From a virus: DNA of 35,337 nt. Below, piece after piece: positions 6,534-13,616 of the stretch. Positions within the stretch are counted from its first letter, which is position 1. Every line of letters starts with the position of its first letter. The notes below the pieces were generated by a model that was given only the letters and a program-made list of their open reading frames with translations, was not told where the DNA came from and ran no database searches. The position numbers were made by a program, and so were the translations under genes. The stretch covers positions 1 to 35,337 of IMG/VR virus record IMGVR_UViG_3300037502_000212. One strand, given 5' to 3'.

Positions 6534-8671
6534 TACATCATTCCTTCAGGTGGTATTTGTTCAGCGGGTACGGGCATTTGTGGTGCGTTTTGTTGCGCAA
6601 TTACCATATCACCAGTGTTCATTACATCACGCAATGTTTGCATTACAACATCTTGAACTTGGTCAGGTGTCATACCTGCTGATACAGCGGATATGCGTTT
6701 AGTTTCTGCGTCGTATTCTTTAATCCGCAGTTCTTGTGCTTCCATTGATTGATTGACGTTTTGCAACATAGATGCCATTTGCTGCATTTCTTGCTGCATA
6801 GCTTGCATCTGCATTTGTGCAGCTTGTAACGCAGGATTATCTTCAGCATCATCCATAAGTTTAGGGTCAATGGTTCGAGCAAATCGTTTCGCCATTTGCT
6901 GCGCTCCAGGCCAATCCATGTTCTTAACGAACAAATCGCCAGCAACAGCCCAGAGTTGAGGATTACCCTGCAACAACTGCGCCATCGCTTCAAGAGCTTC
7001 TTGACGTTTAGTGGCGTAACCTGGACCTGTGGTAACAACAACATCGTACTTACCGACGGATGGGTTGTAAACCTTATCAATAACAATACCTTGCTCATTG
7101 ACAATCTTTCGTACAGCTTCGGGCTGGTCAGGATTAAATTTCACCATGTCCGGTGTACCATCCTCACCAATAATCCGCGCAATACGTTCAGTATCGTAAA
7201 TCTTAGGAATAAGGTCTACCAACTGACGGGTAACGTGACGCACTGCCCTAGCTAAATTGTCTACGTAGTGATATGTACCAGTGTCGCTTTCACGTTGACG
7301 TGCCAGAATAGCTTTACCGGAACGCTCATTGCTACCCATACCCAACGATGCGTTATATTGACCAGTAGCCGATTTAATATCTTCCGATGCACCTGCTTTA
7401 GCTTGCAATAGCCCACTAGAAGCCATTGGTGGCTGCGCACGTTGCGGTAACGGCAACATACTACCTTGACCATCGGTAACATCAGGATTGACTTCTAGGT
7501 ACGGCCAGTTCTGAGTGTTAGCAGTTTTCCACTGTTGCTCATAACCTTCAAATTGTCCACCGTAACCAATAAACGGTGCTTTGGGTGCCAATGCTAACAT
7601 TTCAGCTTCTTGCGAAGCCCAATAGTTATACATACGTTGCGCATCTTTGGCATTACGCACTATGCCGCTGACGTACAAACGCCCGTCAACTTCAAATTCA
7701 TTACCAACTACACGCACGACTGGGATGTATTTACCAGCCCAATCAGTTTCTTCAAGAATCTCGTAGCCGTTAATCTTGCACCATTTGACCTTTTTACGTT
7801 CAGACTCGCGTGAACGTAATGGTTTACCAAACTGTGCTTTCATCATCTTATCTTCTGGTGTACCTTCAAACGCTGTTTGATTACCAGAATAAAGATTCAA
7901 CTTAACACGGTCGTAATCGATGTAGTAATACTCAGCAATTCGTACTGTGTTTTCATTAATCCAGTTACTGATAGACTGGTCGCCTACACCAAGCGTTTGC
8001 AAGGTGTTAGCTGGCGATGCTTTGGGATATTTACGATGGTATTCTTCTTTGGTGATGTCTTCAGTGATAAAACACCACTGCGCATCAGACCCACAAGGGT
8101 CTTGAATAAGCGGGTCCATGTATACGCTAAAACTGTTGCGTACACGCCCAATCTTTAAGTCTTGGTTGAAAGTGTTTTCGTCGCAGTATTCAGTCAGAAT
8201 ACGAATGTAACCTTCACCATAAGATACTTGATTTTCACACGCTGTATCGTATGCCACGTCAGCGTCGCTAATGTATTCAATGTGTCGCACAACACCATTA
8301 AATATTTCAGCCACTTCAACATCAGCGCCATCATCAGCAGGAATAACTTTACCTGATGGGCGATTTTGCCGTTGGTCGTTAGTGACTTGACGAACGTGCT
8401 GCGGTAACTTGTTAATGGTCAAGCAAGGACGTGCATTAATAGTTTGTCCTTGTACTGCACCGCGCGTTGCCAACACATCAGCAGGCCATTGCCAATGATT
8501 ATCTGGAGAGCCAGCATAAAATCGTAAATCATCTATCTCATCCTCGCGTGATTCAGACAATGCCGAAATAGCCATGTCTAAACGTGCGCGTGCAGTGGAT
8601 AACAAATCAGATTTATCAGTTCCACCGTTTGCTACTTTTTCAACAGCAGCCATTCCAGAATAATCAGCCAT
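6533..8671 (-). CDS. Portal protein, P22 gp1-like
   Basis: 712 residues from ATG 8671, near the P22 portal (725). I prefer this start to 8683 because a clear TTGGAGTG site lies just upstream of it. Early blocks are DDLRFYAGSPDNHWQWPADV and RPCLTINKLPQHVRQVTNDQ, which is the usual P22-type portal opening (residues mapped to PF16510). The middle carries the wing and stem region. The C-terminal 100 residues are helical and Gln/Met-rich (MQMQAMQQEMQQMASMLQ), consistent with the barrel that projects into the capsid in P22. Family role: dodecameric ring for DNA entry and exit. The gene overlaps the GroES-like gene by eight bases. Confidence 0.92.
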   Translation of the reverse strand: MADYSGMAAVEKVANGGTDKSDLLSTARARLDMAISALSESREDEIDDLRFYAGSPDNHWQWPADVLATRGAVQGQTINARPCLTINKLPQHVRQVTNDQRQNRPSGKVIPADDGADVEVAEIFNGVVRHIEYISDADVAYDTACENQVSYGEGYIRILTEYCDENTFNQDLKIGRVRNSFSVYMDPLIQDPCGSDAQWCFITEDITKEEYHRKYPKASPANTLQTLGVGDQSISNWINENTVRIAEYYYIDYDRVKLNLYSGNQTAFEGTPEDKMMKAQFGKPLRSRESERKKVKWCKINGYEILEETDWAGKYIPVVRVVGNEFEVDGRLYVSGIVRNAKDAQRMYNYWASQEAEMLALAPKAPFIGYGGQFEGYEQQWKTANTQNWPYLEVNPDVTDGQGSMLPLPQRAQPPMASSGLLQAKAGASEDIKSATGQYNASLGMGSNERSGKAILARQRESDTGTYHYVDNLARAVRHVTRQLVDLIPKIYDTERIARIIGEDGTPDMVKFNPDQPEAVRKIVNEQGIVIDKVYNPSVGKYDVVVTTGPGYATKRQEALEAMAQLLQGNPQLWAVAGDLFVKNMDWPGAQQMAKRFARTIDPKLMDDAEDNPALQAAQMQMQAMQQEMQQMASMLQNVNQSMEAQELRIKEYDAETKRISAVSAGMTPDQVQDVVMQTLRDVMNTGDMVIAQQNAPQMPVPAEQIPPEGMM

Positions 8672-8912
8672 GTAACACTCCAATTACATCAGACTCATTC
8701 ATCATAAGGTATTCTTTACCATCATGCTTAACGGGTTGACCACTGTATTCACCAAAAAGAATGTGATCATCGACCATCAATTCTTCGACTTTAGGACCAA
8801 TAGCTTTTACTACACCACTGAACAGTTTTTCTTTAGGTAGAACAATTAGACCTTCTTGCTTTTGAATGTCACGCTCGACTAAAACGCACTGTTTTAACGG
8901 TTTCAAATTCAT
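8664..8912 (-). CDS. Phage-encoded GroES-like co-chaperonin
   Basis: 82 residues against about 97 for bacterial GroES. The fold markers are in order: LKPLKQCVLVERD at the N-terminus, a mobile-loop equivalent (QEGLIVLPKEKLF near 19-31), SGVVKAIGP, a DDHILFGEYSG strand, and the conserved end (YLMMNESDVIGVLHG, matching the MSESDILAIV end of GroES). The roof-hairpin part is shortened. Known relatives are T4 gp31 and other viral Cpn10 proteins, which cap host GroEL so that it can fold the coat protein. The gene sits between packaging and portal genes, so capsid protein folding is the likely job. No GroEL gene is present here. Confidence 0.85.
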   Translation of the reverse strand: MNLKPLKQCVLVERDIQKQEGLIVLPKEKLFSGVVKAIGPKVEELMVDDHILFGEYSGQPVKHDGKEYLMMNESDVIGVLHG

Positions 8913-9058
8913 TTTTTACCCTTGGGTGCCGATTTAGCAGCTTCACGTTTAACAGAATACGCAATAGCCACGGCTTGCTTAACAGGTTTACCCGCAGCAA
9001 CTTCGGCTTTAACGTTTTTACGAAATGCTTCTGGGCTTTTAGACTTTACGAGTGGCAT
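8909..9058 (-). CDS. Small basic protein, unknown role
   Basis: 49 residues from ATG 9058 (MPLVKSKSPEAFRKNVKAEV at the start). About one third of the residues are Lys or Arg, with a helical centre (PVKQAVAIAYSVKREA). I recognise this as a very common phage family near terminase and portal genes, in which the AxAIAYS block is conserved; its function is not known to me. A longer frame extends upstream, but the ATG at 9058 fits the family and the one-base gap after the preceding stop. Its stop overlaps the GroES start (ATGA). Confidence 0.7.
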   Translation of the reverse strand: MPLVKSKSPEAFRKNVKAEVAAGKPVKQAVAIAYSVKREAAKSAPKGKK

Positions 9059-9059
9059 A

Positions 9060-9227
9060 TTATTTGCCTTTTTTGGCAGGTTTAGCAGTCTTAGCAGATT
9101 CTTTAAATGCTTTAGCCGTTGGCGCACCAGCGGCACCAGGCTTACGCATTTTCTCACCGCTACCTTCGGCAATTCGTTCACGTTTAGCGTGAATATTGGC
9201 GTAAAGACCAGGTTTTGACGATTTCAT
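9060..9227 (-). CDS. Small basic protein (55 residues)
   Basis: Translated from ATG 9227 to TAA 9062-9060. It begins MKSSKPGLYANIHAKRERIA and ends in Lys-rich AKPAKKGK. The YANIHAKRxRIxxGSGExMRxPG pattern is a frequent short phage protein next to terminase genes. Residue content (Lys, Arg, Ala, Gly) suggests nucleic-acid contact or a disordered virion component. It is separated by one base from the 49-residue gene and from the 87-residue gene. Function unknown. Confidence 0.7.
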   Translation of the reverse strand: MKSSKPGLYANIHAKRERIAEGSGEKMRKPGAAGAPTAKAFKESAKTAKPAKKGK

Positions 9228-9228
9228 A

Positions 9229-9492
9229 TTAGCACTTCCATCTTTTTAATGACGCCTTAGCGCGTTCTGCTGGACCTTTGGCGTTTTTTACAACACCCTC
9301 CATACGGGCACAAAAACTTGCCTTGCGTCCTTTGTCAGCATCGGTCTTAGGACTAGGTGCTGGCGCTTTTAAATTGCTACCCGTTGCAGCATTGTACTTT
9401 TCCCGACCTTTAGCGGTCAGTCCAGCACCTTTAGACACTGGCAACTTCTCACCACGTCCAACACTTAGCGAAACACCTTTTTTAGTAGCCAT
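9229..9492 (-). CDS. Small basic protein, DUF6321-like
   Basis: 87 residues from ATG 9492, which forms a TAATG overlap with the terminase stop. The sequence begins MATKKGVSLSVGRGEKLPVS and contains GLTAKGREKYNAATGSNLKA, PSPKTDADKGRKASFCARM and the closing AERAKASLKRWKC. The order KGxGLTAKGRxKYNxxTGSNL / FCAR / RWKC is a family pattern I recall from many tailed phages. Two Cys and many Arg/Lys fit a nucleic-acid-associated protein, but no function is established to my knowledge. It belongs to a three-gene set of basic proteins. Confidence 0.75.
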   Translation of the reverse strand: MATKKGVSLSVGRGEKLPVSKGAGLTAKGREKYNAATGSNLKAPAPSPKTDADKGRKASFCARMEGVVKNAKGPAERAKASLKRWKC

Positions 9493-11033
9493 TATGCGCC
9501 CATCCATCCGGTAGAAACAGCACCGTTTTGTGCATTGTAACGTGAAGTTGTACGATTGGTAAACTCTCGATGTGCAACAGGATAGGCAAAAGTTACAGCA
9601 ATGGCATCAGCAGCATCGGGTGAAGCCAATCCACGAGCCTTCATTTCCTTTTTACCCTCTAAAAATATAGTACCTGCCGAGTTAGGCTTCTTCATCGGTC
9701 CGGTCAGGTCTGCTTTGAGTATTCTATCCTGCGGCAAACTGGCAGTCTTAAGCCAATCACGCATCGCACCCCATATCTCAGCACGCTTGTTACCCCACAT
9801 TACAGGGTTCTTCGCTTTCCAACCGAAGTTAACACCACGCACTTTATACTTCTGCTCCGTCAATCGGTCAAGTATCCCATAACCCAGACCGCCTTCATCA
9901 ATTACAGTCAGTGTAGGGCGGTATTCTTCTATCGCATCAATAACGTGCCCGACTGTGGTCATGGTGTCGTCACCCCTAAACCGTTTTATTGCCACAATGT
10001 CACGACCTTGGCGCACTGCAATTACTGTACTGTCCATACCACCGCGTGCAGGGTCAACACCAATCACAATCGGTGCAGTCATGTCTTTATACTTCGGGCG
10101 CTTCATCGCATCATCTACGATGTGTGGTGAAATAAACTGGTCTTGTCCCGATTTAGGAAAGTCCCCATACACCTCTACCCGCGCTTCATCTGAATCTTCA
10201 CCGTATTCTTCAATAATCTGCTGATAAATCGACTTGTCTGTACCTTCTACAGTACGCGCGTCAATCTTTTCACTTTCCCAAAAGTCCCGTTTGCTACCAT
10301 CCACCGCTTCGTAAAAATAGCCTGTATTCCTACGACCGTTACTAAACGCAAACCAATACCGGTCCAAAATGTTCTCAGTAAAAAACCCCGCAGCCACTGA
10401 CCATATACTGTCCGGTATACCTGATGCTTCATCAAATATGACCATCATCCCGTCCATATTGTGCACACCCGCATACGCATCGGGGTTTTCTTCACTCCAT
10501 AACTTACCCTCAGCACCCCAATAACGTGTGCCTTTCTTAAGGTCACGCTCGACAAGTTCAGTCAACCATCGTGCAGGATTTAAACTTGTAGCCGTTGGCT
10601 CCCACCAGTGCGCATTTAACGACATTGTGACCCACTTAGTTAACTCACCCCACGTAACCTTACGCAACTGGTTCTCACTGTTGGCGCTTACAATCACGCT
10701 AGACCCTATGCGGGTGGACAGCATCCACAAGATTAACCAACTGACAAGTGCCGACTTCCCCACACCACGACCAGACGACACGGCTCTACGCATCGCATCA
10801 ATCAACTCACCGTTAGTCATCCTGCCACGGTTCTCTTTAATAAAGTCCCGTATGCGCCGCAGCGTTCTACGCTGCCATGCGCGAGGTGATTTAAAGTGTT
10901 CAAGTGGAGTGTTCTTCTGCCCCCAGGGAAACGCATACAGTACAAACGTTTCAGGGTCATCCTTTATTGAAGGTGACCACAGTTGACTCATCAGTAACTG
11001 CTCCTCCTCCGGTGAATAGCGCATCTGTTGCAT
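9492..11033 (-). CDS. terL: Terminase large subunit
   Basis: 513 residues. The ATPase domain shows a Walker A type site (SSGRGVGKSALVSW, 86-99) and Walker B (MMVIFDEA, 196-203). The nuclease domain begins with IGVDPARGG (324-332, Asp327), followed by VIDEGGLG (Asp379) and a late Asp in ASPDAADAIAV. This is the motor that cuts and packages DNA through the portal. It starts at 11033 with a TAATG overlap to the 45-residue zinc-finger-like gene. The nuclease motif spacing and P22-like neighbours fit a headful or related packaging mode; the mode itself cannot be read from sequence. Confidence 0.95.
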   Translation of the reverse strand: MQQMRYSPEEEQLLMSQLWSPSIKDDPETFVLYAFPWGQKNTPLEHFKSPRAWQRRTLRRIRDFIKENRGRMTNGELIDAMRRAVSSGRGVGKSALVSWLILWMLSTRIGSSVIVSANSENQLRKVTWGELTKWVTMSLNAHWWEPTATSLNPARWLTELVERDLKKGTRYWGAEGKLWSEENPDAYAGVHNMDGMMVIFDEASGIPDSIWSVAAGFFTENILDRYWFAFSNGRRNTGYFYEAVDGSKRDFWESEKIDARTVEGTDKSIYQQIIEEYGEDSDEARVEVYGDFPKSGQDQFISPHIVDDAMKRPKYKDMTAPIVIGVDPARGGMDSTVIAVRQGRDIVAIKRFRGDDTMTTVGHVIDAIEEYRPTLTVIDEGGLGYGILDRLTEQKYKVRGVNFGWKAKNPVMWGNKRAEIWGAMRDWLKTASLPQDRILKADLTGPMKKPNSAGTIFLEGKKEMKARGLASPDAADAIAVTFAYPVAHREFTNRTTSRYNAQNGAVSTGWMGA

Positions 11034-11170
11034 TATTGTGGGTTCTCCTCATCTGCAAAGTTCATGTCTGGTGGATGAGGTACGTCATCGTGAACAATTA
11101 CTCCGTATTCATCAGCTTCAATAAACCTACCGCAAACAACGCAGTTGTAACCCTCTGGTGCATCACTCAT
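11033..11170 (-). CDS. Small CxxC (zinc-finger-like) protein between terminase genes
   Basis: 45 residues from ATG 11170, overlapping the end of terS by eight bases and the start of terL by one. It reads MSDAPEGYNCVVCGRFIEAD at the start and contains HDDVPHPPDMNF. One CxxC pair plus two His could bind a metal. The tight overlaps on both sides and the placement between terminase subunits argue that it is a real gene. I recall similar short proteins in related podophages, but know no function for them. Confidence 0.7.
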   Translation of the reverse strand: MSDAPEGYNCVVCGRFIEADEYGVIVHDDVPHPPDMNFADEENPQ

Positions 11171-11741
11171 AATCATTCTCCAATCGAGGTGTTACGTCCG
11201 ACACATCAACTACTTCCGATTCAATAATCCTAGCTTGTGCCTGTGCGAGTGCTTCGGTAATAGATATAGTTCCACCAAATTCAATCTGCTTAGTCTCACC
11301 GTAGCGTTTTTTATGGTGAAAACCTGCCCGTTTCATTCGAATGTCAATGCGCAACTTGTCCCGATTAACTGTATCGTTGGAATTTGAATCAATTGAATTT
11401 ATACCATCGGCAATTTTGAGTGCGTCATCAACCTCAAATATGGCCGACATTTCTTGCGATTCCAAAAACCGTTCGTAGCGCTGGGGATCACGCTTAACCC
11501 AACGCATAAAATCTTCATAGCTGATAACTCGATGGTCGGCTTCAATGAGGTTTCTTAGAAAGTTACCTCGGTATATGCCTTCGATTACACGTTCAAATAT
11601 TTGCTCATATTCAAGGTGCAATAGGGCACGAGCCTCCGGTGTGGGTTTTGGAGGTTTAGGGTCAGGGCACGAAAGCCAAGATGGTAGTGGAGTCTCACCG
11701 GTGACAACCGCGCCTATAGTTCGAGTGTTTGCTTGTTCCAT
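11163..11741 (-). CDS. terS: Terminase small subunit
   Basis: 192 residues, placed directly before terL. After a Pro-rich lead-in (residues 20-35) come helices with a probable DNA-binding part (FLRNLIEADHRVISYEDFMR, about 60-79) and FLESQEMSAIFEVDDAL. Later there is a segment common to many small subunits (DTVNRDKLRIDIRMKRAGFH) and a C-terminal beta/helix part. Family role: recognises the packaging site and forms a ring. No ribosome binding site precedes ATG 11741, and the best promoter lies only about ten bases upstream, so the message may be nearly leaderless. Confidence 0.85.
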   Translation of the reverse strand: MEQANTRTIGAVVTGETPLPSWLSCPDPKPPKPTPEARALLHLEYEQIFERVIEGIYRGNFLRNLIEADHRVISYEDFMRWVKRDPQRYERFLESQEMSAIFEVDDALKIADGINSIDSNSNDTVNRDKLRIDIRMKRAGFHHKKRYGETKQIEFGGTISITEALAQAQARIIESEVVDVSDVTPRLENDYE

Positions 11742-11751
11742 AGTGGTTCAG

Positions 11752-11780
11752 ATGATAGCACGACTTTGTATTTGTGTGTA
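11752..11780 (-). promoter_or_regulatory. Candidate late promoter
   Basis: On the minus strand, TACACA (11780-11775, four of six) is followed after 17 bases by TATCAT (11757-11752, five of six) with an upstream TGC that makes an extended -10. A-tracts and two copies of the 9-bp repeat lie just upstream. Transcription would begin about 11745, leaving only about four bases before the terS start. Confidence 0.5.
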
Positions 11781-11785
11781 TCACT

Positions 11786-11893
11786 GTTTTACGGTGTAAC
11801 GTTTTCCATTGGGTTTTCAATTTGCAAAAATTTTTTACAGTTTTACGGTGTAACGCACCCATTGGGTTTTTGATTATGAAAAAATTTTTAAAG
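11786..11893. repeat. Two-unit 54-bp tandem repeat with A-tracts
   Basis: GTTTTACGGTGTAACG occurs at 11786-11801 and again at 11840-11855. Each copy is followed by CCATTGGGTTTT (from 11806 and 11859) and then by an A-run/T-run block (AAAAATTTTTT, AAAAAATTTTT). Each unit therefore joins a 16-base box, one 9-bp repeat variant and a potentially bent A-tract. It lies just upstream of the candidate late promoter. Confidence 0.85.
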
Positions 11894-12058
11894 TTTTTGT
11901 GATGCCTACGTAGCCGTGACCGGTATGGCGCCGGTCCCCCCTCCCCCCTCCTCGCCAGAATCCACACTAGGGTGGCAATCAAGCAGCAGGAATCGAGCAG
12001 CTAGGCACCAGAATCACGGCACCAAGTAGCTGGTGCAGCGCATCATATAGCACACAAA

Positions 12059-12197
12059 ACCCAGTGGAAACACTGTGCCACTGGGTTACATTGCACACAA
12101 AACCCAGTGGGAACATGACAAACCCAGTGGAAATACGTGACCCAGTGGGAATAGTTGTAAGTGATACACTGGGTACAAAATTAGCGTGCCATTGGGT
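12059..12197. repeat. Cluster of 9-bp iteron-like repeats (ACCCAGTGG)
   Basis: Exact ACCCAGTGG copies start at 12059, 12102, 12122 and 12140, with an exact inverted copy at 12078-12086. One-mismatch inverted copies lie at 12166-12174 and 12189-12197. Outside the cluster, an exact copy lies at 12372-12380 and variants at 11806-11814 and 11859-11867, giving ten in all. Spacings are uneven (about 18-24 bases), with both orientations used. Confidence 0.85.
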
Positions 12198-12371
12198 TAT
12201 TTTGTACGTCGATGACAAACACGCCTTTCGCGCAGGCAAGGCGAAAATAAACACATTTCCTATTTGCACAGATTTTAAGCAAATCCAAAAACCTTACCCC
12301 AAAGTTAAAAGGGCACTTTGTCACCGGCTAGCAGGACAAACAAAAAAGATGCAATTATTTTGTTAAACTTC

Positions 12372-12399
12372 ACCCAGTGGGGCAAAACGGTGATATAAT
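12372..12399 (+). promoter_or_regulatory. Candidate early promoter with overlapping operator repeat
   Basis: TGATATAAT at 12391-12399 is a perfect -10 hexamer (TATAAT at 12394-12399) with an extended TGn element. No good -35 is present at the normal distance. Instead an exact ACCCAGTGG copy (12372-12380) occupies that place, so the protein that binds the repeats could repress or activate transcription of the plus-strand genes. Confidence 0.65.
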
Positions 12400-12460
12400 T
12401 CACTCATGCGCTAGTCTAGGTGCATAACGTAACTGTAACAATGTAATGGAGTAATTTATC

Positions 12461-12754
12461 ATGCACATATCAATCAACCACGTTAACCAATTTCGCGATG
12501 CATTTTTCTATGCTGGCCGCAAAGACCAGTTTAGTTACGGAGGTTTAAGCGTTTTGTTTGACTTCTTGGAAGAACTTGAACCAAGTTACGAACTCGATGT
12601 AGTCGAGTTGTGCTGCACTTATGCTGAAGCAACACCTGAGCAGATAGCAAACGATTGCAGCATAGAACTTGACGATGTGATGCAGTTCTTAGAACATCAC
12701 AGCACAATCGTCGGCACTACCGATGCTGGCACTATCGTATATGCACAATTCTAA
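12461..12754 (+). CDS. Small acidic early protein, unknown role
   Basis: 97 residues, the first gene of the early run, preceded by GGAG. It contains FRDAFFYAGRKDQFSYGGLS (11-30), then VLFDFLEELEPSYELDVVEL and ends VGTTDAGTIVYAQF. The blocks FRDAF..aGR.dQFSY..L.vLFDyLEE and ELDVvaLCCxY belong to a widespread family of small phage and plasmid proteins that I recognise but for which I know no function. The high Asp/Glu content would allow it to act as a protein- or DNA-mimic type modulator, but that is speculation. Confidence 0.7.
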   Translation: MHISINHVNQFRDAFFYAGRKDQFSYGGLSVLFDFLEELEPSYELDVVELCCTYAEATPEQIANDCSIELDDVMQFLEHHSTIVGTTDAGTIVYAQF

Positions 12755-12764
12755 GGAGTTGACC

Positions 12765-12857
12765 ATGAGCACAATTGAACAATTTGCAGACTACGCACTT
12801 GCCGTAGCTATTGGCCTAGGTCTGGCTTGTATGCTGTTTTATGGGTTAAGTGCTTGA
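12765..12857 (+). CDS. 30-residue single-span membrane peptide
   Basis: ATG 12765 follows AAGGAG at proper spacing just after the stop of the preceding gene. The product begins MSTIEQFADYALAVAIG and continues as an uninterrupted hydrophobic helix to LFYGLSA. This is one transmembrane segment with a short acidic N-terminal part. The strong ribosome binding site makes it a credible gene despite its size. It could be an early inner-membrane modulator; nothing in the sequence says which. Confidence 0.5.
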   Translation: MSTIEQFADYALAVAIGLGLACMLFYGLSA

Positions 12858-12944
12858 GTCAGTTTATGCGCCTACATTGTGGGCGTATAGGCGGGTTCAA
12901 TCCTGGCCCGGTTTCGTAACTGTAATTTTTGTAAAGGTAACATC

Positions 12945-13505
12945 ATGATTAACACTTCAATTGAAATCAGCACAATCAAGGCTCTAATGCTATTCGCAGG
13001 TAAAAAAGACATTAGGTCTTATCTTAATAGCCTGCACATTGAACAATCAGTTAATGGCACGTTCGCGGTGGCTAGTAACGGTCACGCCATCGCTATTGCT
13101 CGCATTGATAGCGAAGTACATGAGCCGGCCAGCATCACAATCGACCGGCAATACATTGATGGAATTAAAAGTAAGTACGCGGTAATGTTTAACCAAGTTG
13201 ATGGCGCTACAGTTAGCATCAGAACGGAAAACGGTACATTGACTGTGCCAGTTATAGATGCAAAGTATCCAGATTGGCGTCGCGTTATAACCAGTAAACA
13301 GACCGGAGAAAAAGCATATTTTGACCCTGAGTATGCAGCAATGGTTAACAAAGCTGGCCAGACAATCCACAAATCCAGATTACCTTACATCATTCAGCAA
13401 AACGGTGACAAACCTGGCTATTGCAATCTATACGATGTTGTCCATGCCTACGTCATGCCCATGCGCGCATATTATGAGGAAGTAGTGTCTAGCCCTACTT
13501 TCTAA
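12945..13505 (+). CDS. Shortened DnaN-like sliding-clamp protein
   Basis: 186 residues, half the length of a bacterial beta clamp (366). The clamp signatures are nevertheless in order: KKDIRSYLN (20-28) with ASNGHAIAIA (43-52), matching the RYYLNG...ATDGHRLAV block; YPDWRRVI (108-115), matching the FPDYRRV block; and VMPMRA (170-175), matching the MPMRL tail of DnaN. The match starts in clamp domain 2 and ends with domain 3, so domain 1 is missing and the rest is compressed. It may form a small clamp, or occupy the host clamp-binding site on polymerases. The fold assignment is fairly secure; the function is inferred. Confidence 0.65.
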   Translation: MINTSIEISTIKALMLFAGKKDIRSYLNSLHIEQSVNGTFAVASNGHAIAIARIDSEVHEPASITIDRQYIDGIKSKYAVMFNQVDGATVSIRTENGTLTVPVIDAKYPDWRRVITSKQTGEKAYFDPEYAAMVNKAGQTIHKSRLPYIIQQNGDKPGYCNLYDVVHAYVMPMRAYYEEVVSSPTF

Positions 13506-13507
13506 TT

Positions 13508-13567
13508 ATGCTAATCGCAGCACTTGCGGCCGGTGTGGCCGCACTCATCATTTATCTAATTGACTAA
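13508..13567 (+). CDS. Possible 19-residue membrane peptide
   Basis: ATG 13508 starts two bases after the clamp gene stop and gives MLIAALAAGVAALIIYLID. Nearly every residue is hydrophobic, as in a minimal transmembrane helix. There is no separate ribosome binding site, so it would depend on ribosomes that finish the clamp gene. It is short enough to arise by chance. Confidence 0.3.
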   Translation: MLIAALAAGVAALIIYLID

Positions 13568-13616
13568 CCCTATACTCGCCATTGTAGGCGCGTTAACCTA
13601 TCGGAGTACCGAGACT

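Larger units (their letters stand above)
11742..12460. other. 719-base non-coding control region, candidate origin/switch
   Basis: This is the only gene-free stretch above 300 bases, and it lies between the divergent late and early runs. It holds the tandem repeat at 11786-11893, and a hairpin GACCGG/CCGGTC (11918-11936) next to a C-rich stretch up to about 11950. It also holds AATC(A/G)AGCAG twice (11977, 11991), a hairpin GCACCA/TGGTGC (12019-12036), the 9-bp repeat cluster (12059-12197) and a promoter at 12391. From 12198 to 12360 I see no clear signal. Repeats, A/T-rich tracts and hairpins together are typical of replication origins, but a repressor-operator array would look similar. Confidence 0.65.

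Noticed and set aside
6670-7104. 144-residue minus-strand frame inside the portal gene
   Set aside because: It is an alternate frame of the portal coding sequence with Leu/Cys/Lys-heavy composition and no ribosome binding site.
11786-11893. CRISPR-like array
   Set aside because: Only two units in direct tandem, with no distinct spacers and no cas genes; a tandem repeat in a control region.
12064-12366. 100-residue plus-strand reading frame through the repeat array
   Set aside because: It is made of the 9-bp repeats, has no ribosome binding site, and its residue pattern is not protein-like. The repeats explain the region better.
12843-12916. tRNA-like 3' half (GGTTCAATCC T-loop with a nearby stem CGCCT/GGGCG)
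   Set aside because: The T-stem has a mismatch, the anticodon loop lacks the invariant U33, and no acceptor partner for CCGGTTT lies about 65 bases upstream. At most a decayed tRNA; not annotated.
13560-13616. Upstream TTG extension of the HTH gene
   Set aside because: ATG 13617 has a GGAG site and begins a normal HTH protein; the extra 19 residues have no supporting signal.
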